Shown piece by piece: positions 49,601-57,245 of a stretch of DNA of 64,000 bases. Position 1 is the stretch's first letter; every line of letters starts with the position of its first letter. The notes below the pieces were generated by a model. The model was not told the DNA's origin. It did no database searches and worked only from the letters and a program-made list of their open reading frames with translations. The stretch spans positions 48,260,744 to 48,324,743 of the forward strand of contig NC_044279.2 in assembly GCF_004027225.2 (NCBI RefSeq), written 5' to 3'. Made by a program: the position numbers and the translations under genes. This DNA is from Strigops habroptila (taxonomy: Eukaryota; Chordata; Aves; Psittaciformes; Psittacidae).

Positions 49601-52600
49601 CACACTGCAATTGTCTCTTTCTGCTCTTAGTTCTTCTACTTCTGCTTCTAAGCCTTTTATTTTCTGAATCAGTTGTGCCTTTTCTCTAGAGAGTGCCTCC
49701 ACGCGTTTACTGTCCCTCGTGGGATCAACACTAAGCAGCTGATTATGGAGTTCTTCTTTCTCTTTATCCAGCCTTGCCACCTGATAGTTGTTAATCAGAA
49801 AAAGAAAAGCTTTTATATTGGTTAGATGTCAGGCAGCAACAAACACAGCAGTTGACAACTCAGGAAAGCAGCAGTGTGCTTTTAAAATATTAAGAAATTA
49901 CATTCACATTTCTTTTCATTCTTAGAATAGGAAAATCAACAGATTACTTTTCTGCTTCAGTTTTCACTGATAAGGCTTGTCCCTGGGTCTCAGATGTCCC
50001 TGAGCCGCCTAGCAGTTTGTGGCAGTAAAGCAGTACCCAGGGTAGAGAAGGAAAATGTTAGGGATCATTTAATCCACTGAACACACACAAGTGGATCCAA
50101 GCAATTTGAAGGAGCTCACTGATATCATCACAAGGCTGATCTTTGAAAACTCACAGCCACCAGAGAAGATTTCTGATGACTGGAAAGAGGCAGACAGCAC
50201 ACCCATCATCAAGAAGAGCAAAAAGGTCAAGAAGAAGGATCCAGGTAACTATACGACCGTCGGCTTCACATCAGTCTCTGTGAAAGGGTAAAACCGCTTA
50301 AAAGGCATTTCTAAACACATGAAAGACAAGGTGATGGAAAGCAGGGTTTACCAAGGGCAAATCATGCTTGACTTACTACTCTGCTTTCTAGAAAGAGGTG
50401 ACTGGCACTGCAGACAAAGCAGAGAGCAGTGGATCTTATATACCTTGATTTTAACAAGGCCTTTGATACAGTCTCACACAATCTTCTCTCTCACCAAATT
50501 GAGATATGTGCTGGAATAGTGAATGAAAAAGTGGGTGAAAAAATGGCTGGGCTGCCAGGCTCAAAGAGTGATGATCAGTGGTGCAAAGCCCAGCTGACTG
50601 CCTGAAACTAGTGGGGTCTTTCTGAGATCAGCACAGGGTCTAATACTGACTGGTGTCCTCATTAGCGACCTGGATGATGGGATGGAGTACGCTTTCAGCA
50701 AGCCTGTGGGTGACACCGAATTGGAGGGAAATGGTCAATGTGCTGGGAAGCAGAACTGCTATTCCAAGCTCAGAGAAGAGAAGGAGATGCATGGGAAGAG
50801 AGGCAACAGACACAAATTGGAACATGTGAAATTCCAATTAGATATTATGAAAAACATTTACCCTGAAAATGATTAAATACTGGGATAGTTTTCCCAGAAA
50901 GGTTGTGGAATCTCCATTCTTGCAAATGTTCAAGACTCAACTGGACATGACCTTGAGCAACCCGATCTCATTACATTTCAGTATTTTAAACAGGATGTTG
51001 GACTAGAAAGAGGTCTTTTCTGACTCTGACTATGACTCCACAATTCTATAACCACAACAGAACTCACATCTGCTAGAAACTCAAGACAGCCAAACTCATG
51101 ATTGGGCCCTGCCAGAGAAAAATAAATAAATAAATAGATAGTCTTTCTGTTACAAGGTAGTATGATAGGTACAAACTCATCTTGAGACCGTAGCTAACAA
51201 ACATAGCATAAATATATAGATTCTAGTATTTCAAAATGAGTTATGTGGACTGAATGTAATACTGGAGGCAAAAGAGTGAGATAGTAAGGTATGAAAGAGT
51301 TCTCTTGATATTTGGACACTAGCCCAAACTCTGATCTGCAGCAGTGCTTTTGGAAGTCAACACACTGGAGGGAAGGGATGCCATCAGAGGAACCTTGACA
51401 GGCTTGAGAAGGCCAGCACAAACCTCATGAAGTTCAACAAGACCAAGTGCAAGGTCCTGCATTTGGGTTGGGGCAAACCCAAGCACAAATAGAGTCTGAG
51501 CAGAGAATGGATTGAGAGCAACCCTGAGGAGAAGGATTTAGGGGTGTTGGTCAGTGAGAATCATAGAATAGTTAGGATTGGAAAGGACCTTAAGATCATC
51601 TAGTTCCAACCTCCCTGCCATGGGCAGGGACACCACACACTAAAACATGTCACCCAAGACTCCAACCAACCTGGCCTTGAACACAGCCAGGGATGGAGCA
51701 TTCACAACTTCTTTGGGCAACCTGTTCCACTGCCTCACCACCCTCACTGTAAAGAACTTCTTCCTTATATCTAATCTAAACTTCCTCTGTTTAAGTTTGA
51801 ACCCGTATTCATATTGAGAAGCTCAACATGAGCCGTCGGTGTGAGCTCACAGCCCAGAAAGCCAACCATATTCTGGGCTGCACCAAAAGAAGTGTGACCA
51901 GCAGGTTGAAGGAGGTGATCCCAGCCCTCTATTCAGCTCTCGTGAGAAGGATATGGACCTGTTGGAGTGAGTCCAGAGGAGAGCCACAAAGATGATCCAA
52001 GGGCTGGAGCACGTCTCCTACTAAGACAGGCTGAGAGTTGGGCTTGTTCAGCCTGAAGAAGAGAGGGTTCCGGGGAGACCTTGCAGCACTCTTCCAGTAC
52101 CTAAAGGGGCCTACAAGAAATCTGGAGAGGGACTTTTTACAAGGGCGAGCAGTGACAGAACAAGGGGGAATGGCTTTAAACAGAAAGAAGGCAAATTTAG
52201 ATTAGATATAAGGAAGAAGTTCTTCACTGTGAGGGTGGTGAGACACTGGCACAAGTTGCCCAGAGAAGTTGTGGCTGCCCCATCCCTGGCAGTGTTCAAG
52301 GCCAGGTTGGGTGCGGCTTTAAGCAAGCTGACCTAGTGGGAGGTGTCCCTGCCCATGGCAAGGGGGTTGCAACTAGATAATCTTTAAGGTTCCTTCCAAC
52401 CCAAAACATTCTGTGATTCTATGAAGCTGTATCGGTGATCTCCATGGAGCAAAGCAATTTTTGCAGCAAAAGCCCTCCAAATCCCTTTTAGGAGGAGATT
52501 CAAACAGTTATTGAACGACATGCCCAAGCAATCATTTAAAAATTAGGATGTTTTTGTAGCCTCCTTTTGCTAAATGGCCTGGAAGGTTAAAAAGGTCTGA

Positions 52601-55600
52601 GAGAGAAAACTAGATCACATTTTGCCCTGGGCTCAGGTAGTTTCATTCTTTTTAAGTGTGCTAATTAGCTGCAGGACTAGAACAAGATCACAAGAGAGGC
52701 AGGCTGTAAAGCAGCATGTGGATTTAGCTCCAGGAAGGACAACTGTTCTGTTTTTAATGCATTGCACTTGCAAATTTGGATTGATTTTAAAAGTGATGAT
52801 TGCTTTGATTTGTGTCTCATGTTTGGACGAATACATTCAAATCTGGTATCTTACGATGTATGCTCCCAGACAAATACTTCAATGAATATGCTAATGACAT
52901 ATACAACATCATTTACACTGCTGCATATATTTAAAACATAAATAAGCTGGCAATTTATTTAACTACACTTTTGAAAGTCCAATCCCAAAACAGAAAATCC
53001 ATGAATCGCTTACTCAAGAGTTAACACAACTAAAATAAAGTCATCAAATTTTTAGCACCCTTTTTTACTACCACTGTCATGATCAAACTCAGTTGCAAAA
53101 TGTACCCTCCTCTGCTATTAACAGTATCTTCTGCTGCCTTCTTCCTGGATTAATTGCCACATAAGTAATTTAAAATCTAAACTTCTATCAGTTCCATCAG
53201 TTGTCCAGACAATTTATTAATTTCAGATTAGCATGATGTCTCAAATTCCATCACAAATGCAATTAAAAAAAAAAAAACATTAAGCAAGGCTACCGACTGT
53301 CACTTATCAGAAGGCAAGTCTATTCTTACTTACAATAGCACAAATGATACTGCGACACATCACTGAGCAAACCCACAGAGACAGCTTTAGGCTAAGTCAT
53401 AAAAGTGTTTTGAGAATTGAGAGAACAGAAATAAACACTACATTATGAAATGGCATCATACTGGCAACCCATCAAGTACCAACATTTTCACAGTGTTCAA
53501 GTAGCTTTGTCATCAGATAAATTTTAAGCTAAGGCAACTTGCTATGTACCTCAGCCTCATATTGTATTTTCTTCTCTTCTAGAATACGTGAGTGTTCTTC
53601 CTGTTGATGTTCAAATTCTGATTTCAGAAAAGTATATTCATAGCGAAGTTTGTTGTATTCTGTTCTGTATTTTTCCACTTCCTAAGTTAGACAAAAAAAA
53701 CCCCCACAAAAATATCAACCAGAGATGTTTTCAGATTTATTTCCTTCAAATGTCCATCTAGTGTTCCTATCATTTCACAAATTATATTTGATGAACTGAA
53801 TCCCTCCCTCTCCCTCTTCTAGGACTTCAACAGTCACTGCCTGGGGCAACAGTACCAGAAAAATAATGTTATACTTTGCTCCCCTTCCAGTTTTAACTTC
53901 CTAAGGTTTGAGGAACAACTATAAACTGGTGATCACTACTCTAAAAGAAATAGAATTTCAATACATACTACTTACATTTTCTAGCTTCTGATAAAGTTCT
54001 GTCATAGGAGATTCCAATTCCTGCTGTATTTGTGCTTTTAACAGTTCTAATTTTTGAGGAGTTATCACCTTAAGACAGAAAAGTATAATAAATAACTAGT
54101 CATAGTCATTTATTTGCACTGTCATAGGACAAATAGCCAGGAATAAAGTATATCAAACATGATTTTATATTATTCTTAATATTGTATGTTTTTCTAAAGA
54201 ATTTTCAATAGTAGTTACAGAAATAAAAAAATGTATTAGTAAACTAAAAATATTCTGGGAAGATAACAGAAGCATTTAAAACATCAGTATTTACTGGTAG
54301 AAGCAATGCAAATGTCAAGCTGAATCGCCAAGAGATTTATCTCCTGAAGGGGTGGGGGTGCAGTGTCTCATAAAAGATAAAGAATTAGCACTTGGGAAAA
54401 CTTCAACAGTAAGTGAACCAACCCCAAAGAATCAAAATGAGCAATACCAACTTAATTATTTGTGAAACACATTAGATACAATGTATCTGTTGGAGCTCAT
54501 GTATTAGATTTAAATGAAACTAAGATCAGGAAAGATTCCCTGCTTTAAGCTCCATGCTACATAGTAATTTGTTAACTTTTCTTCCGTATGGCTAATAGAG
54601 CAAACTATCTACCAAGAAAAAGTGTTAAAAAAAAAAAAACCAACTCATCCACAACCTGTGACATATTCCAATTTATTCTACTTTTCTTCCACTTGTACCC
54701 TGAAGTCCCTGAAAACTAATTCTAGTTGCAGTACCAGGACATATATCCTTCATTCGGAGACTGGGATCGTTTGTTAGATGCTATATTTGTTTCCTAAGAA
54801 CATGTTCTGCATTAATTTAAGGAAACAAGCAATTATAGAAATTGTCACCCAAGTTACCTTAAAGATTCAGGGGTTTTTGCTTGTTTCTGTTTTTCTTGGT
54901 TTGCTGGCATTTTTTTTAAGATGAAGAAAGCAATGATTCTCCCTGTAACAGGGGAGCATGCACAAAGATTGAAAATCTTGCTATTAACATGGGACATAAC
55001 AAGAGAATTTGGAAGATTCAGTTAAACAAGAAAACAATAATTTCAACCCATAGTTGGTCACTCTAAAGAAGAAACATTACTTGGGTTGGGTGGATTTCAA
55101 GACATCTGAATTATATTCAAGTTAGGTATATACATGTTACATAAACAGAAATATATACACAGCCCTATTACAGGACCTAATACCATATTAGGTCCTGACA
55201 GTAAATTATCTCACCTGCATTTTCAGGTTTTCCAGCTCTTGTGTTTTATCCAGCAACTCCTCTTGATATTCAGAAAAAAGCTGCTGAAGTTTCTCGCGTA
55301 CAGTCTGCTTTTCAGCTAACAATTGCTTCAGTTCATCTTGTGATTTTGTATATTCCTCCTGTAACCTGCAAGATAAAAAGCATTTATTTTACATTTACTC
55401 TCTAAAATTAGATCTTACAGCTCAAAAAACTCACATGCGGAAGCAAATATACAAATATCAAGTTAGAACTAAACTATTAATATCCTCTTCCTGTAATATA
55501 CTGAAAAGGTATCCCACAATTACAAGCATAACAAGTATTGCAGAAACATAATCTGCAATGTCCTGAGGTATTCTGAATTGTTTATTTTCTAAAATGAACA

Positions 55601-55849
55601 ATGCTCAAATCTATCCTTAAATACAGAAATAGCTAACACACACAGGCACAAATCCCTCCCACCTATCAACAGCTCAAATTAAGAAACCTGTTTAAATTAC
55701 CTTAGATTTTCTGCCTTCACATTTTGATAATTTACTTTATGGTATTCACATCGCATTCTTTCATCAATCAGAAGTTTTTGTAAGGTTTGTGAATCAGCTG
55801 TATCACCACTTCCAGGCATAGGAGGAAGGAGACCGCCCAAAGCTTCCAT
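34470..55849 (-). CDS. CEP83: CEP83 (CCDC41), complete coding region (15 coding exons, span)
   Basis: CEP83 is a coiled-coil protein of the distal appendages of the mother centriole. In mammals it anchors the centriole to membrane at the start of ciliogenesis and is needed to place the other distal appendage proteins; human mutations cause a nephronophthisis-type disease. Fifteen minus-strand exons join in frame to 717 residues (human about 701). Nearly the whole protein is heptad-rich coiled coil. Recognisable blocks include [17 protein letters not shown] (N-terminus), [87 protein letters not shown] text, [14 protein letters not shown], and [20 protein letters not shown] near the C-terminus. 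The start at 55849 has A at -3 and G at +4. All phases match; one intron needs a GC donor (37135/37134). The C-terminal tail is about 27 residues longer than I recall for human. Convergent to PLXNC1, as in human. Confidence 0.96.
34656..35344 (-). other. CEP83: CEP83 intron 14
   Basis: A 689-bp intron between coding exons 14 and 15. The small ACAAC repeat near 34671-34678 lies by the acceptor. Nothing else was seen. Confidence 0.8.
35345..35525 (-). CDS. CEP83: CEP83 coding exon 14
   Basis: Residues about 596-656. It encodes [20 protein letters not shown], then [20 protein letters not shown] and a proline/serine/leucine-rich linker ending SFLLFQ. It aligns with [18 protein letters not shown] of vertebrate CEP83. 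The donor is CAG|GTGGGA and the acceptor CCGTAG. Confidence 0.95.
35526..36190 (-). other. CEP83: CEP83 intron 13
   Basis: A 665-bp intron. A 76-residue + strand ORF at 35834-36064 has no similarity or splice support. Confidence 0.8.
36191..36294 (-). CDS. CEP83: CEP83 coding exon 13
   Basis: Residues about 562-595. It encodes [20 protein letters not shown] and then [15 protein letters not shown], a coiled coil matching the [20 protein letters not shown]-like region of human CEP83. The acceptor is TTTGACAG and the donor ATAG|GTAATA. Confidence 0.94.
36295..37135 (-). other. CEP83: CEP83 intron 12 (GC-AG type)
   Basis: An 841-bp intron. The upstream exon ends AAAAAG and the intron begins GCAGGT instead of GT; the acceptor is a normal TTTGACAG. 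The nearby GT, four bases further, would shift the frame and meet a stop within a few codons of the next exon. Confidence 0.85.
37136..37265 (-). CDS. CEP83: CEP83 coding exon 12
   Basis: Residues about 518-561. It encodes [20 protein letters not shown], then [20 protein letters not shown] and QKK. This matches the EWLEEKH...EEKYNQ.KEKLQRAA.AQKK segment of CEP83. The 3' boundary rests on continuity with exon 13 and uses a GC donor. Confidence 0.93.
37266..40087 (-). other. CEP83: CEP83 intron 11
   Basis: A 2.8 kb intron containing one short + strand CR1 tail (39800-39881). Otherwise AT-rich and without recognised features. Confidence 0.8.
39800..39881 (+). mobile_element. Very short CR1 3' end
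   Basis: Only about 80 bp of the CR1 tail remain: GCAGGAGGGTTGGAACTCGA, then GATCTTAAGGTCCTTTCCAA and TTTTATGATTCTATGATT. It has the same orientation and sequence type as the 42.86 kb copy. It is severely 5'-truncated. Confidence 0.9.
40088..40245 (-). CDS. CEP83: CEP83 coding exon 11
   Basis: Residues about 466-517. It encodes [20 protein letters not shown], then [20 protein letters not shown] and [12 protein letters not shown] plus two bases of lysine. The acceptor is TTTTTGTAG and the donor GAGAA|GTAATT. This coiled coil matches the [21 protein letters not shown] region. Confidence 0.95.
40246..41352 (-). other. CEP83: CEP83 intron 10
   Basis: A 1.1 kb intron with no recognised repeat or exon. 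Confidence 0.8.
41353..41428 (-). CDS. CEP83: CEP83 coding exon 10 (76 nt)
   Basis: Residues about 440-465. It encodes [20 protein letters not shown] and then ADLKQ. It is the least conserved coiled-coil part; identification rests on phase, splice sites (ATTTTAG acceptor, CAA|GTAAGG donor) and the S.DLKQ motif. Confidence 0.9.
41429..42137 (-). other. CEP83: CEP83 intron 9
   Basis: A 709-bp, very AT-rich intron. No feature was recognised. Confidence 0.8.
42138..42287 (-). CDS. CEP83: CEP83 coding exon 9
   Basis: Residues about 390-439. It encodes [20 protein letters not shown], then [20 protein letters not shown] and SSKKELQCL. It matches [14 protein letters not shown]...[12 protein letters not shown] of CEP83. 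The acceptor is TCTCAG and the donor GCG|GTAGAG. Confidence 0.96.
42421..42565 (-). CDS. CEP83: CEP83 coding exon 8
   Basis: Residues about 342-389. It encodes [20 protein letters not shown], then [20 protein letters not shown] and IAVLQDE. It matches [31 protein letters not shown]. The acceptor is TAATGCAG and the donor GAAAA|GTATGT. Confidence 0.97.
42798..42857 (+). repeat. 31-bp tandem duplication next to a CR1
   Basis: Two near-identical units (42798-42828 and 42829-42857) reading TGTCTATGAGGGTTTATTAT and then TTTAACA. The second unit runs directly into the 5' end of the CR1 fragment. Confidence 0.9.
42855..43383 (+). mobile_element. CR1 LINE 3' fragment
   Basis: Sense CR1 ORF2 C-terminus: [20 protein letters not shown], then RATRIIRE, a one-base insertion near 42950-42965 that shifts the frame, then [20 protein letters not shown] and [20 protein letters not shown]. 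It ends near [10 protein letters not shown] and the repeated ATTCTATG tail at 43362-43379. It shares the GAGTCTTGGGTGACATG stretch with the nested copy at 51561, so both belong to one subfamily. Confidence 0.96.
44440..44472 (-). CDS. CEP83: Candidate 33-nt CEP83 cassette exon
   Basis: Bounded by a TTTTCTTCCAG acceptor and a weak TG|GTCTAG donor. It has the same phase on both sides as the exon 7/8 junction, so inclusion would add [11 protein letters not shown] without changing the frame. The human protein joins exons 7 and 8 directly, as I recall. The pyrimidine tract is good and the donor poor. It may be a minor alternative exon or chance. Confidence 0.3.
44547..44661 (-). CDS. CEP83: CEP83 coding exon 7
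   Basis: Residues about 304-341. It encodes [20 protein letters not shown] and then [18 protein letters not shown]. It matches [33 protein letters not shown]. The acceptor is TTCATAG and the donor ATG|GTAAAA. Confidence 0.97.
44861..44896 (+). repeat. 18-bp direct repeat, two units
   Basis: GATAATTTTTAGTGGTGA followed directly by GATAATTTTTAATGGTGA; one mismatch. Confidence 0.9.
46236..46325. repeat. 24-bp inverted repeat with a third arm copy
   Basis: The left arm (46236-46259) reads ATACGCTATACCTCTACCAT plus TATT. The right arm (46270-46293) is its reverse complement with one mismatch, across a 10-bp spacer. The outer half of the right arm recurs 27 bp later (46309-46325, GGTATAGCGTATTCTTA). 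Confidence 0.9.
47145..47230 (+). repeat. A/C-rich low-complexity tract
   Basis: Alternating runs of A and CCC with a (CCAA)n core, just before a CR1 fragment. No coding or regulatory meaning is visible. Confidence 0.85.
47283..47408 (-). mobile_element. Short CR1 3' end
   Basis: The reversed CR1 tail (AGAATCACAGAATGGCTTGG) followed by about 100 bp of 3' end, including CCACAGGCAGGGACACCTTC and ending after CCATCCAACCTGGCCTCAAG. It is severely 5'-truncated. Confidence 0.93.
47543..47602 (+). repeat. Three-unit tandem repeat (about 20-23 bp)
   Basis: Units beginning TAACCTAATATC at 47543, 47566 and 47586 with slight variation (CGTAAATGA versus CCTAAATAA). Confidence 0.85.
48100..48231 (-). 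CDS. CEP83: CEP83 coding exon 6
   Basis: Residues about 260-303. It encodes [20 protein letters not shown], then [20 protein letters not shown] and LVAK. It matches EKQSA.L..ERLEKELQ.S.EQN.FL..KLHK.ER. The acceptor is ATTCAAG and the donor AAA|GTAAGT. Confidence 0.96.
48232..49528 (-). other. CEP83: CEP83 intron 5
   Basis: A 1.3 kb intron with a 22-bp tandem duplication (48784-48827). No transposon was recognised. Confidence 0.8.
48784..48827 (+). repeat. 22-bp tandem duplication
   Basis: GATCGGAGTATTTTGTAACA plus AA, followed directly by GATCAGAGTATTTTGTAACA plus AA; one mismatch. Confidence 0.9.
49529..49780 (-). CDS. CEP83: CEP83 coding exon 5 (252 nt, largest internal exon)
   Basis: Residues about 176-259. 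It encodes [20 protein letters not shown], then [38 protein letters not shown] and [19 protein letters not shown]. It matches RLE.DKEELRNQLL.VD.T.DSKRVE.L.REK closely. Phase 0 at both ends; the donor is GAG|GTAAGT. Confidence 0.97.
50085..51055 (+). mobile_element. CR1 LINE, degenerate, internally deleted
   Basis: Reads discontinuously as CR1 ORF2 reverse transcriptase. It starts near [17 protein letters not shown] and [19 protein letters not shown]. It continues with an [17 protein letters not shown] catalytic-region remnant around 50445-50480 and [20 protein letters not shown] around 50670-50725. It then jumps to the C-terminal [19 protein letters not shown] and a 3' tail near 51045. It has many frameshifts and an internal deletion of several hundred bases at about 50760-50810. 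Dead element. Confidence 0.85.
51390..52425 (+). mobile_element. CR1 LINE 3' part, interrupted by another CR1
   Basis: The left part reads [20 protein letters not shown] and [11 protein letters not shown] up to 51560. The right part resumes at about 51812 with [20 protein letters not shown] and continues through the ORF2 C-terminus to the TTCTGTGATTCTATGAAG tail near 52425. Frames are broken. The break in the middle is filled by a minus-strand CR1. Confidence 0.92.
51561..51811 (-). mobile_element. CR1 LINE 3' fragment nested in a CR1
   Basis: A 250-bp minus-strand CR1 tail from AATCATAGAATAGTTAGGAT to CTGTTTAAGTTTGAACCC. TGAGAA is present on both sides (51556-51561 and about 51815-51820), which may be a short target duplication. 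The sequence is of the same subfamily as the copy at 42855. Confidence 0.9.
53550..53681 (-). CDS. CEP83: CEP83 coding exon 4
   Basis: Residues about 132-175. It encodes [20 protein letters not shown], then [20 protein letters not shown] and YEAE. It matches [28 protein letters not shown]. Phase 0 at both ends; the acceptor is AACTTAG and the donor GAG|GTACAT. Confidence 0.97.
53976..54068 (-). CDS. CEP83: CEP83 coding exon 3
   Basis: Residues about 101-131. It encodes [20 protein letters not shown] and then [11 protein letters not shown]. It matches [21 protein letters not shown]. Phase 0 at both ends; the donor is AAT|GTAAGT. Confidence 0.97.
54069..55214 (-). other. CEP83: CEP83 intron 2
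   Basis: A 1.1 kb AT-rich intron with a short A run near 54626-54638. No transposon was recognised. Confidence 0.8.
55215..55365 (-). CDS. CEP83: CEP83 coding exon 2
   Basis: Residues about 50-100. It encodes [20 protein letters not shown], then [20 protein letters not shown] and [10 protein letters not shown]. This is a coiled coil with clear but looser similarity to human. The acceptor is ATCTTGCAG and the donor CAG|GTGAGA. Confidence 0.95.
55366..55700 (-). other. CEP83: CEP83 intron 1 within the CDS
   Basis: A 335-bp intron without recognised features. Confidence 0.85.
55701..55849 (-). CDS. CEP83: CEP83 coding exon 1 (start codon)
   Basis: Residues 1-49. It encodes [20 protein letters not shown], then [20 protein letters not shown] and NVKAENL. 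The first ATG (55849-55847) has AAA before and G after, a good initiation context. In-frame sequence before it in this exon has no other ATG. LLIDER.RCE.HK.NYQ matches human; the first 20 residues do not. The 5' UTR part of the exon probably starts at 55865 or 55860 after a CAG acceptor. Confidence 0.93.
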
Positions 55850-56418
55850 TTTATGATTGACTGAACTGACGAGTATGGAGAGGACAAAATCAGAATTAAC
55901 TTATAACTAATCTACAATGCCATCCACTTTTTCTGCTGTTATCCCAGAAGATCAAGTCACCTGATGAAATACAAGGACATATAATTAGCAGTCAAGTACG
56001 TTTGCTGTTCGAAGATTTCACACGCCACTTCTGCTTTCAAGTACAGAAGACTCCTGGCTCTGCTGTAACTCAGGTTAGAGACCTTTACCGAAAGGGCAAC
56101 TCTGCTCATTCTGCCTAGCCCTTCCAGGAGCATAGAGTAAACTTTAACGTGGAGATTATTCAAGTCAATACAAAACAAGCACAAGCACTTCTATCTGACA
56201 GATTACATAGAATGTTATTTTTCCTTATGCTGTACACTGAGAATTAAACTGTGATGCTAGTAATGCCTTAATTATGCCTTGTTAATCAGAGTTCAAAGAG
56301 AGGTCAAAGGCATCAGACACATAGAGCTTTTACTAGTACTGATCACAGTCACAGTCTGTCACACTATCCTAATAAGTTGTACTACTCAATACATTCATTT
56401 GTACATACAACACATTCA

Positions 56419-56470
56419 TCTTCCAACTGAAATGATGGTACTACTCAACACCATCATTTCAGTTGGAAGA
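56419..56470. repeat. Perfect 20-bp inverted repeat, 12-nt loop
   Basis: The left arm TCTTCCAACTGAAATGATGG (56419-56438) is exactly the reverse complement of the right arm (56451-56470). The loop and start of the right arm (TACTACTCAACACCATCATT) resemble a nearby stretch at 56380-56400 (TACTACTCAATACATTCATT). Confidence 0.95.
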
Positions 56471-57245
56471 AGAGGAGATAATTCTCATGGTTGAATTCCT
56501 ATCAAGCCTTCCCTGGAGAAGAGTTAAGTTTTCATGGACAGTCTGGAAGATACCAGCCCAAAGTTCAGCCCTGAAATATGTCATTAATAAATGTCACTTC
56601 CCGGTTTTCTTGTGGTTTCTTGTGATCTTTCCAGAAAGGGTTTTGCTAAATGTGACAATTTCAGTTTGGTGTGAGAAAGCTGCAAATCGACAGATGCCAA
56701 GAAACGAGGAAGTATTCTAACATGCCTCATTAGTTCTTTTCAATATTAGAAGCAAGATGCATTAATCTGATAATTACTGACACTTTCAATGGATCTAGGA
56801 GAGGCAGGACAGTAACTGAGTTTTAGGGAAATTATAAAGCTTTGAAACTAACTCCTCTGCCATTTTAGCTTTTGGCATAGCTGGACTGATGCCTAAGAAC
56901 ACCATGGTTGCAGTGTACAAAGCGTAATTCAAAGTTACAAAGTGCAATTCTGTACGAAGCAAAACTCAAACAGGAAAAATATTAGATCTCCACCATCACT
57001 GCAAATACATCATCTTCTTTACATATACACTTGAATATATAATGTTTCTCTCCATTCCACTTTTTAAATCTTTCGTGTATCTATCTTAAACACTTACCAT
57101 GTGATTTTATAAATCCCTGCACTATAAGCAAGATGAAAACCTATCTTCCACATAGGAAAAAAAACATTGCATGGCAGTGCCTAATAATGTCAAGAGAGTC
57201 TGACATTTAAGTTTACTTTCCCATTTTTCCTTTCTCCATCACTAA

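Larger units (their letters stand above)
49781..53549 (-). other. CEP83: CEP83 intron 4, rich in CR1
   Basis: A 3.8 kb intron of which about 60 percent is CR1: a + strand copy at about 50085-51055, a second + strand copy at 51390-52425, and a minus-strand CR1 nested inside the latter (51561-51811). The rest is unique AT-rich sequence with a short AATA run near 51121-51139. Confidence 0.85.

Noticed and set aside
50091..50291. Possible small protein rich in lysine ([17 protein letters not shown])
   Set aside because: It is a fragment of CR1 reverse transcriptase, not a host gene.
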